The translations under genes were made by a program, and so were the position numbers. A stretch of 64,000 nucleotides of DNA from Archilochus colubris. Its lineage: Eukaryota > Chordata > Aves > Apodiformes > Trochilidae. The stretch's first letter is position 1. Every line of letters starts with the position of its first letter. The stretch is taken from contig CM041090.1 in assembly GCA_023079485.1 (NCBI GenBank), forward strand, positions 31,212,874 to 31,276,873. Reading direction: 5' to 3'. Positions 1-14,500 of this stretch are shown here, piece by piece. The notes under the pieces were generated by a model. It searched no databases and was not told the DNA's origin. It saw only the letters and a list, made by a program, of their open reading frames with translations.

Positions 1-654
1 AGTGGTTGAGAGGAGAGGGCACTGTCAAGAATTCAGGATACTAGATGATGTGTGAGGTAAACAACATGGGAAGATCAGTCTTGCAAGACTGTAGTGTTCA
101 GGTTCCTAAGGTGTGGTCAAAACAGTGTTATTTCATGAAACAGACTATTGCAGCAGATACGTCTTTGAAGAAGTCTGTTTTCTGTAATGCTTCAAAATAA
201 TACAGTTACCTGTCCCTGAAAAAAATGAAAAATACCCATGCAGAGCAGACATTTCAAAGAAAGACGGGAGTTCTGTTTCCCCCTAAGACCAGTACGTACT
301 TGGCTTCCCAGCAGGACTATATGTACCATAATACAACAAGACAAGTATTGACCCTCCTGGTGGGGAGCTCATAAGATGCTGTGTGCACAGTAGATGCTCT
401 GTGCAGCCACTGCACTTGAACAAGACAGCTTGTATCTTTGCCTGCTGCTTTGTTCTTTTCATTCTTGGAAGCTCCTTACACAGAATTTATATACCTTCTA
501 CAGGTGTCCTTTAATTTATAGCATACTTGATATTAAACATTTGGGGCCTGATGTTTAAATTTTCCAGTTCACACTTGCACTAGTCGACCATCTTTGTATC
601 ATACTATTTCATACTATTATTTCATACTTTAAACCCATTATTTTGTGTTACTAG

Positions 655-5102
<4,448 letters not shown>

Positions 5103-8100
5103 ACTGCACAGGAGAGGAGTATGACATGGTAGTGATGTTGAAGATCTTCACACTAATCAAAGGTTAGATTTTGCAGGCCCCTTTAGAGGATTACTGAACT
5201 GAAATTTTTCCTAGCCTCATCATTTACTGAAGAAAGCTTTAGGAGAGTCAACTCAAGATAGTTTGGAGCATCTTCAGTCTGGAAGTGTACCTGGAATTGC
5301 AAAGCCTGTTATTTTTCAGGGGTACTGTCTGGTTTTGACCAGACTTGGAAAAGAATATCCTTTGACTGGAGTATCCCTGGATCTACACAAACCTGCACTC
5401 AAATACCAGTTGGTTGTTTCCACTGAGTTTACTAACAGCACATGTTCTAAATAAGTCCTTGTTCAGGACTTCCCTATTTACACAATTAAATCAGGAAATC
5501 TTAGTAGAGCACCAGATTTGGGCTGAACTTGGGAAAAGGAGTTTGGAGATACTCAGTCAAAACAATTTTCCCATCTTTGCTGTAAAGGAGAAGAACTATT
5601 GACAGGAGCAATCAAAAATCGGGGATTGAGGACACTTCCATGTTGCTTCTGCCTCATTTTTATTCAGCGTCTCCTACTTTTCTTATGGTATCATTCAGAG
5701 TAAATTCCGAATCCATGCTTTTGAAAGGGGCTTTCCTGCTTACTCCCCATATCCCATTCTCATTCTTCTGAATTCACTGGTCTTTTGGGGGAGTCTTGCT
5801 GGGAGGTTTATTTTTACCTGGATCATTTTCCTCATCTGGTTTACCAGGAAACTACACCAACACTTGGACCAGATGGCCTAGTAGGTACAGTAGGGTTGCA
5901 AGTAGGTGCCTGCAACCAAGTGCTACTTAAAGTGATATTGCTGCTGAAGAAATGTTTAACTTGAGACAGAGACAGGAGGGGGTCCTGCACTCTCTTCTTT
6001 GGCAGATGTGCCAAAATTGCTCACCGCATGCAGGGTTGCAGCCTGGCTCTGTTGGAGAGAAAAATATTGTGACAATGCCACCTTCCAGAAAAAAGTGGAT
6101 ACCTAAAATGAATTTGCACCTATCATGAAATACCTACCATGAAATCAATACCTACCAGGGAAATCAAGGCAATGGGTACTGTCACTCTTATTTCTTACCT
6201 TTTTTAATTAAGAGGGTTAGAAGCTAGTCTGAACACTGTCAGGTTTTCAAGGTGGTTTCCATGTCAAGAGAGTAACATCCAAGAGCTTTTTCTGCATCTG
6301 CAGCTGTTGCTCACCATCTTATTCAGTGCAGCATCAGGACAGCAGGCCAGTAAGGTGCATATGGCTTTTGATAACATAAGTAACACCATACTGTGTATTA
6401 ATAGGACTTACACCCAGAGGTAACAACACCTGTAATGCTTAGGAAGGTTTAGTCCATCTGTCAGTAGACAAGCTCTTCAATCCCATGTGCTGGAGATCTG
6501 CTTATATGCTCCAAGATGTTAATAAAATCTCATTGGGAAAACTGAGAATTTTCCAGCTGGATGTGTGTTCCTTGGAGATGATGCATTTGGGAGAGGGATG
6601 CTTGATGGCAGTCAGGCTAGGCATGCTAGTGATGTAACAAAAGGCTGAAGCTTGAGAATATGTCAAAGGGAAGGAAGTATCTCAGCACTGTAGGGGATGG
6701 CAGGAGAAGCTGTGAACAGCACAGAGAGCTGAAAAAACAGCTGGCATGGCACAGATCATGCTGTGGAGATGAGAGATGCCACCACATCAGCTCTCTGCTT
6801 TGCCTTAGTAATGAATGAGTCAAGATGCAGTAGTTGTACAAACATGTATTCCCTTCTGCTGCTTCTGCAATGGGGACAGGTGTCTCCAAGGAGGACTCAA
6901 AGGGAGTGGTAGCATATTAAAACCCTGCAGGGAGTTTTGTCAGATCTCATCTGCCCAAGACTGGTGCTTCCTGCCACCTGCTCAGTGCTTACTCCCCTCA
7001 GAGGGTGCTCTTTCAGCACTCTGCAAGCCCAGATGCTATCCAGCTCTCCAGGGACTGCTGACAGGACTCGGTTCTTACACACCCAAGAGTTCTTGCCAGG
7101 CTGTCGCCTGTCGATTCTGATCGCTTTCCAGCAGATGGCAAGCTCTCCCTGTCGATGCATCCAACGGGATCAGCGATCCTCAGCCTTGACAGCTCCTTAG
7201 GAGACAGCCTGTCCTGGCTCCCTCCAGGGCATCATAGAGCAGGAGCTAATGATGCCCTGTGATGTGCAAACACCCCGCAGTGCTCTCACTGTTTTATCCA
7301 GCACTCCCAGCCAGGAGGTGATCCCTCGTCTGCCAAAACCAAAAGGAGCAGGTACAAAAAAGTTGCTTCCCGGGGCTCTGCACGCCAGCCACGTGGTGGT
7401 ACAGGCTCTGCCAAACCCATTGAGGAGCTTCAGGTCACAAGTATCCAGGCTGACCCAGCTGTTACTCCCGTAGGGTATGAAGAAGCTGGGGGCTGCAGCT
7501 TTCATAGACAGCAGAGAGGATATTTTTTCCTTATTCTGGGGAAAAGAAACATGTTAGTTCATTTTTATGGCAAGCAATCATTATCTGCTAGGGACTGTGG
7601 CCAGTAAGGCAAAAAGCAGAGCAAGGACTGTCTCCCCTTCCTAGTGCTATTCCCAGCTGCTGGTAGGAGCAGTTCCTTTTTTTCTTTCCTGCCAAGGTTT
7701 AATGCTGGGCTAGCAATGAAATAATAGATGCTTTCTATTATTCCCTCTCCCTACCCAGACAGGGTAAAGAAATAGAATAAGGGAAGACCCATTGTGAAGA
7801 TATTAAAGAGCTTCTTCCTCTTTCCAAATGGACTTCATTCAATTAGCTTCAATCTCACTCCATTTCCTTAGAAGATTACAGCACTGTAAGCCACAAGCAG
7901 ACACTGGAGGATGTCCAGTGCAGCAGCATGCCAGCAGCATCCAATAAGAGATTATGCTGGATCCACCAAAGCATCCTATCAGGGGACGCTGGTGCCAAGC
8001 ACCAGAGAAGAGTCCAGCTCCTTGGAGTCTTCTCAGATATTCTGGTGGAGATTGATCTTGTCTTGCTTACTGTCACCTTCCATCTATTGCCTTGTTACGT

Positions 8101-10295
8101 TCTCCCCCCACTTCTGTTTGCACAAATACTCCAAGGAACTAAAAGCCATGCAAATGACCCTGTGTTCCTCTGCTACATCCTTGCTGAAGCACTTTGCTGT
8201 TTTTCCCATTTAAGGTGTCAGCGCCATCAAGCCCACAAGACCACTTGTGTAGTGGTCTGCAAGACACCTTGCACAGCAGAGCCATAATCTTGGTAGGAAT
8301 CCGGAAGTGCTACCATAAAGCAAATAAATTATCAATCGTTATTTTTATGTATCTGGGAGCCTTCTCTAAATAGGTCTTAATATTATTACAGTGTTGAGCA
8401 CAGGCTGAAATGAGATGATACTACACTTGGCTGGCATCTATTGCTGTGGAAACACAGGTAAAAAATCACTTAATAGCTCTCCAGTAACAATGAATATTCA
8501 TTAATATGACACAGACACTTGATACACACAAATACTTGATTTGAAAATAAGGAATTAAAAGAGTTATTAAGGTTAAAGAGCAATAGAGGAAATTCAGCTA
8601 CCAAAAGAGCTGTTCTGGGATCAGCCCGTAACTTGTACGTGCATGGATAAGCACAGGTGGACTGATATTTTCTACATTATTTTACATACCAGCAGGCTGT
8701 GGGCTCAGCCTTCCCTCCACAAGCTCTGTTACCTGGAAATGTCCTGATAATTCATAGTTCAGTTTTTCTGCTGTCCTACAAGAGCAGTTTTGCTCTGCTG
8801 TGTGCTGCTGCTTGTACTCTTATCATGTATTGTCCTCTCTCCAGTAATGTTGACCTAATGAGAAGTGGAAGGGCAACCTTCTGCAGGCTTTTGGGAAAGA
8901 AGCTATCATTGATCACACATTCTTTGTCTCTATTAAAATGATCACTGGTCACGATAACTGTTCTGTTGTAACCTCTGAATATCTCTATCCTCTGAGCTGT
9001 GATACTGGAGTCAAGTTTCTCAGGGATGTTTCATGAAGGTTTCTTTGCAGGAGTGGTTTGAGAAAGTGACCTGAGCTGTGTGTGCTCTGTGTTATGAGTA
9101 GGTCAGGAGGGAGACACCACAGTACATGGAGTGAGGCAAGGAAGGAGATGAGAAGCAGACATGCCCAAAGGCAGTGGCAACACTGCAAGACCAAGTAGTC
9201 CCACTGCTTGATGATGGGCAAGACAAATCCTGTGAGATCTCTCTCACCGTGTCCTGCTGGTCTCCTTTTGGTGCAGGTAGAAGCTGCAGGCTCTCAGAAG
9301 AGCTGAGTGCCTCAGGGACAGAGAAGTGGTTGGGAAATAGCAGCCACCCTTCTAACAGAGAAGTGAGACATGCATCCTCCAAACCCAGTGTTGCTCTCAG
9401 CAGGAGGGTACCACACCAGGCCATGCACCACCTTGCTCCCTTTCTGGAGAGGGTCTCCCAGGTTAGTAATGACACCAAATAAATTATGGCAGAAACTGAA
9501 GCAAACCAGGTGGAGAAGTAGAGTGTTATTTTAATTTCTAACCCAGCAGTGTAATGGTAAATAGGAAAGTGAATCAACCCATTGGGCTGCTGTTTCAGGC
9601 CACTTGGTGAGGAGGGTTAACTGCATATTGCCTAAATTAGAAGCAGATGAACCACATCTGCCTTTGCCCTAAGCTAGCTTGACTGACTCTGCACAGCAGC
9701 ACCGGGTGCAGACACGTGTAGGCACATGTATAAGAGGGGTGACAGAGCTGAGCCAGGGACCCTGTCCTGCTTCCTCACAGCCTTCCCGGCAACAGTTTCC
9801 TCACCTTTGCAGGTGCAGAAGGCAGCCCTGAGCTGGCTGTGTGTCACTGGGCTCGTTGAATTTCTCACTACTAAATGGTAAAGTTCCTTTTTCTGCCTGG
9901 ATTGGCTGGTTATGGTGGAGGAGGTCTTTGGTGTTTTGGTTTGATTGGTTGTTTTTGTTTTGGTTTGGTTTGTTTTTTTCCTTTCCTTTCTTTTTTTCTG
10001 GAAACAATTACAATTCCATGCCTAGCCAGTGAATTGCTGTTTCAACCTAACAGGGCTTATTCTTCTTTAAAAAAAAAAAGAGTGGCAGTGCTTACTTTTC
10101 TTAGACACCTAACTTGAGACTTTTCAAAGGCCCAGGAACGTGCTGCCTCAGTTCTTACTAATTTAAATACATTTTACATCCCTTGGCTGTATTCTTCAGT
10201 AACTTCAGCGGGACTGACACAATTCACACCCTGTGAAATCGGCGTGTTTGGCCACAAAGAGCCTTCGCTGGGAGGGTGGGGCAGCTGTGCGGGAA
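5103..10295. other. Intergenic region and presumed CYP46A1-like 3' UTR
   Basis: No exon could be supported. The proximal part should be the P450 3' UTR; an AATAAA hexamer at 6521-6526 is a possible cleavage signal. Longer open frames, such as those between 6.8 and 7.5 kb and near 9.1-9.6 kb, occur on both strands with no recognisable domains. An AT-rich block at about 8480-8600 contains TAAT-type motifs. A T/G-rich low-complexity stretch lies at about 9925-10000. Confidence 0.5.
6521..6526 (+). promoter_or_regulatory. Candidate polyadenylation hexamer downstream of the P450 gene
   Basis: A canonical AATAAA lies about 1.4 kb past the stop codon. It is the first perfect hexamer I noticed in the sense strand after the coding end. 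The hexamer alone is weak evidence and no transcript end is visible in the sequence. Confidence 0.25.
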
Positions 10296-10622
10296 CAGAA
10301 TCACAGAACCGTTTGAGTTGAAAGGACTTTAAAGATCACCCAGTGCCAACGCCCCTGCTCGGGCAGGAACATCTTCCATTAGACCAGGTTGCTCCAAGCC
10401 CCATCCAGCCTGGCCCTGAACACTGCCAAGGGAGGGGGAGCGGCATCCCAGCTTCCTTGGGCAACCTGCTCCAGTGTCTCATCACCCTCACGGTAAAAAA
10501 TCAGGTATTAACTTAAATCTACCGTCTTTCAGTTTGAAACCGTTACCCCTTGTCCAATCACGACATTCCTTTGTAAGAAGTCCCTCCCCAGCCAGCTTTC
10601 CCGCAGCCCCTTCAGGTACTTC
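10296..10622 (-). mobile_element. CR1 LINE 3' fragment (antisense), next to the kinase promoter
   Basis: Read on the plus strand it begins with the inverted CR1 terminus (CAGAATCACAGAACC). It continues through landmarks common to avian CR1 3' ends, such as CATCCAGCCTGGCC, GGGCAACCTGCTCCAGTG and ACCCCTTGTCC. It is 5' truncated, as usual for CR1. It ends where the CpG island begins, about 300 bases before the kinase ATG, so it lies in the proximal promoter or 5' flank. Confidence 0.9.
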
Positions 10623-10639
10623 AGGTGAGCGGTACAGTC

Positions 10640-11560
10640 CCAGCAGCTCTGACTCCCACCTCTCCCAGAACCACTCTGCCTCCGCCGCCTCCCCTTCCCG
10701 TTCCCGGGCGGTCCGTGCCACCGGTGTGCCCTGTGCCCACGGGCCCCCCTCGGGCAGCGGCTGCCCCGCGGAGCCGGGCCGGGCGGGGCGGGGTGGGGTG
10801 GGGGCTCCGGGGAGGCCTCCCGCCCGACACGCCCCCTCGGCGGGGCTCGCCTTTCCCAGCGCGGCGAAGCGAGGTCGGCAGAGCAGCCGGAGCCCGCTGC
10901 GGCGTAGCCCCGCTCCCCATGGCGGCGGTGGCGGCGGTGGCGGCGGGGCGGTGGCGGCGAGGGGCTCGGCTGAGCGCGGCGGCGGCGGCGCTGGCGCTGC
11001 TGTCCCTGGCGCTGGTGACGCTGACAGCTGGCCGCGGCGGTGGCGGTGAGGGGCGGCCGGCTTCCCCGCCACCGCTGCCGTCGGGCTTGCGGGAGGAGCT
11101 GCGGCAGAGACGGCGCGACCTGCAGCGCCTGGCGGCGGCGGGCGGCGGGGAGGAGGCGGCGGGCGGGCTGGGCTGCGGCGACCTGAGCCTGGCCAGCGGT
11201 GTCAGCGTGCTGGGCTGGGGCTTCACCAAGGTGGTGGCGCGGGCGGCGCTGGCGGGCGGCGGCGCCGTCGCCCTGAAGTCGGTGCACGGGGCGGGCCGGG
11301 AGGTGCGGCAGTGCGTGCAGCGGTACGGGGCGCCGGCCGGCTGCCGCCGCCTGGCCGCCTACAAGCTGCTGAAGGAGGTGACGCTGCTGAGGCGCCTGCA
11401 GCACCCCGGCATCGTCCAGGTACGCAGCGGCGGGCTGCGGGGTGGGCGCCCTCGGTGCGGAGGTTTTTCAGACGCGGCTGACGCGGCTCGGTGGGCGAGT
11501 CCGGCCGTGTTGCCTCTTGTGTTGCCCAGGCCGTCCCGGACCTGCTGGCACTGGCGGGGC
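10640..11560. promoter_or_regulatory. CpG island covering promoter, exon 1 and intron 1 of the PKDCC-like gene
   Basis: Base composition changes sharply to very GC- and CpG-rich sequence here, in contrast to the AT-richer flanks. It holds GC-box-like runs (GGGCGGGGCGGGG near 10783-10796), no clear TATA box, and the start codon at 10919. This is the usual arrangement for a vertebrate CpG-island promoter; the transcription start itself cannot be placed from sequence. Confidence 0.8.
10919..11419 (+). CDS. PKDCC-like exon 1: signal/anchor, linker, N-lobe
   Basis: Encodes residues 1-167. A short basic stretch (RWRRGAR) precedes an Ala/Leu-rich hydrophobic segment, then a low-complexity Gly/Arg/Pro linker and the kinase N-lobe with VALK (Lys120) and [20 protein letters not shown]. 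The reading frame is open for about 98 codons upstream of the ATG, but that stretch has no ATG and no family similarity. The exon is extremely GC-rich, with GCG-type repeats. The donor is GTACGC. Confidence 0.92.
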
Positions 11561-14500
11561 ATCGCTCTTGACAATCGCTCCTTCCCTCTCGGCAGCTGCA
11601 CGGTCAATGCTATGATAATAGCGGAGATTCTGAGTTACGAGTCACAGCTATGCTGGAGCTGGGATCCCCCCTGGAGATGATTCAGCTTCTGCAGACCCCC
11701 TGGGAGGAGAGATTTAAAGTAAGAAAACAAAGCAAAGGGAATTTTATCCGTCGCTTTTAGACCGCAAACTGAGTAAATGCGAAGAGCCGCTTGTGACTGC
11801 TGGGGCAAACGGGATTGTCAGGCTGACACTGTTTGCTCCCGCAAATTGTCCTTAAATCATTTTGCTTTAACTCCTTTTAAATCACATTAGAATAGCCTTA
11901 GCCCAGAGTCTCGCTGTTATATCCCTTCTCTTTAAAGAGGTGTTAAAAGAGCTACATCTGAGAGGAAACGGCTACAAAAACCCTCTCAGGACTGGAGTGG
12001 TGTTTAATACCCAGTATTACTGTATATTTCTAGCTTCCCGTCTGTATTGCTCCTCTCCACAGAGGGACTTTCCTAGTGAGGCCCTTCAGCAGTCTGGGTC
12101 CGATTTAGGCTGGGTCTGATTCGGGAAAGCTGCCTCACCAAGCTGTGAGTGTTCTTTTCTGTGTATTATCAGTTACAGGCAGCGGGATGAGCAGCCTGTC
12201 TCTCACCACGTGTTTCTACGATGTTTCTGATCTTAGCCCTCTAGGTACTGCTGTACCACAAACGCCACTAAATTGCTTTCCTCTTGCTGTAGGTCTGGGA
12301 TCACATTCCTGTTAGTGAGATCTGCCTTGTCTCAAGCATCGTGCATAGGGATTCTTCAGCTCCCCTGGAATATAAATGACTTATGACATGGCACTAGTTT
12401 TCGTTCTAGCTTGTGTTAGTTTGTTTGCCTCAAGGTTTCAGTTGGGAGTTCACCACTACTTACTTGGTTCCCAGGAGGAAAGAGAGGATCAAGTAGAAGC
12501 ATGGGTACCTTAATCAGAAATGCTTTGGGCAAAATGGAAACGGAACAAAAGTCCCCAAATAAAATTCCTGCCTGCATGCAGTCCGCAATGTTGAAAAGGA
12601 GCATTGCTGTCCACACCAGAGGAGGAGTGGCAACCATGCTCACTCAGCTGCAGGATGTGAAGCCGGGATTCTTATGGTTGTTTCTCTCATCAGCTAAAAC
12701 AATGTCAAATCTTCCAGAATAATTTCTCTTAACCTGTGGAGTTATGCTTTTGCTTACAAACTGTTTCATGCCGGCTTCTACATACCTTTCCCAGCACCTT
12801 GTCTTCTCAAATGTGCCAGAGTCTCTTTAGAGCTAGAAACCCATGATGCTGGATTAGCTGTTGTTGAGGTCTGGTGTAGTGTCATTAAGCTTTTCGCAAT
12901 CTTTTGACTGATGAAGATACTAATTCAGAACTTACGCTGGCACTGTCTAGTCCTGTTTCCTAATTAGGGCATCTAAACGGATGGGATTCCCCTCTGGTGA
13001 GCCACATCAGATACCAGTGATCCTGAGAGCTGTTCCAAGTGAACAAACCCCTACGCCTGCACAGATCTCTATCACAGGGAGTGAGGGATGGCGTGGGTCT
13101 GCCTGGCACACCTACCTGACTGTAGAGTTTGTCTGGTGCCAGGGCTCCCAAAACCAAATGTAACCTGCTGAAGAAAAAGCTAACTTGAACAAAGTGCTAG
13201 TTCAGTATGAATGCACTCTTCTAGCTCTGTTTCGTTAAAAAATAATGTACTAAGCTTTCTGTTGGATCAGGTACTGTCTGACCTTTCCTTGCTGTCATAA
13301 AGTTGATGTAAGAGCAAAAAATCTGGCAATAAATACATTGCATGCTTTGGCTAATTCTTCAGAAGCATGACTGTGTGCCCAAATTCATACTGCTGAGTGA
13401 TGCAGCAAGGCATGAATCTGGTATTAATGACCGTGGAGCCTCAGTCTGTATGGAGCAGCATGGGGGAAGGGAGGGGAATGTATTAATTCTATGCCAGAGT
13501 GGGAAAAAAACAGTCTGATTTCAGCTACCAAATCAGTATAGCCCCTGAAACATGAAGGCTGCTATTGTTTTCCTCACAGCTTTCTCCTCTTGTTCCTCGA
13601 ACTGCAAATGTCTTCTTTTGTATACATACATTTAAAAAAAATGTTGCTATACTACTTACCAGTCAAATCCTGTGGCAATGTTGATAATAAATTTTGTAGC
13701 ATACATATAATTACCTTTTAAGTACTGTATGCATTTGTTTGGGGTTTTTGGTTTTGTGTTGTTTTTTTTTTGGCTTTTAATTTCATTGAATGCCCTCCCC
13801 TGTGTTCTACTTCCAATTTAATAGCTGTTTTTCATCTGTTTTCCCCATGCATATTCATCTTCTCTTTCTCAGATTTGCCTGAGTCTTGTGAAACTGCTGT
13901 TTTACTTGGCACATTCCCCCCTGGGTTCAATAGTCCTCTTGGATTTCCAGCCGAGGCAGTTCGTTATGGTGGATGGAAACCTAAAAGTGACAGACATGGA
14001 TGATGCCAGCACTGAGGAGCTGTCATGCAAGGAAGATAATGACTGCACACTCGAGTTCCCAACAAAAAGCTTCCCTCTCAAATGCTCTGCAGTTGGGAAA
14101 TGTGAAAGAATAAATGAAAAGAAGAATCTTTTCAATGCATATCGGTATGTCCAGCAAGATGGGAGAAAAACCTGGGGTGGATGATCTCACACACTGCCAT
14201 GTAATCTCTAGCATCTTGTGTTTCTTCCATGAAGTGATTTCCCCTCACCTCTGTTGAAGGGTGCTAAGCATTGCTTTGAAGACAATTTATTTTCCTTATA
14301 AGGCAGGAAAACAGTGTAGCTGTTGTCTGGTGAGAATGAAGGCATCTTTCTTATGCTACTCCCTTTCCCCAGTGCCCTCTAGAAACTTTACCCAAAGATT
14401 CCACCTGTGAACATACTGTTTTCCAAACAAGCCCCTGGCACTTGACATCCATGGGCTGTGTTTGCTGAAAGCAGTGGCAGCATGGGCTGGCTGCCAAAAC

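Noticed and set aside
1..654. A further upstream CYP46A1 exon
   Set aside because: The expected residues before the GHETT segment were looked for and no matching exon with splice sites was found, so this stretch is taken as intron.
9092..9577. 161-codon antisense open frame
   Set aside because: No domain, no splice-site support, and overlapping open frames exist on the other strand in the same place.
10625..10918. In-frame N-terminal extension of the kinase by about 98 residues
   Set aside because: The frame is open but starts only at a GTG codon, has no ATG and shows no family similarity. The ATG at 10919 with a following signal segment is the better start.
10488..11404. Long antisense open frames (194-291 codons) opposite kinase exon 1
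   Set aside because: They are Pro/Arg/Ala-rich frames caused by extreme GC content and few stop codons, and they run through the CR1 fragment and the sense exon. The sense frame has clear kinase motifs.
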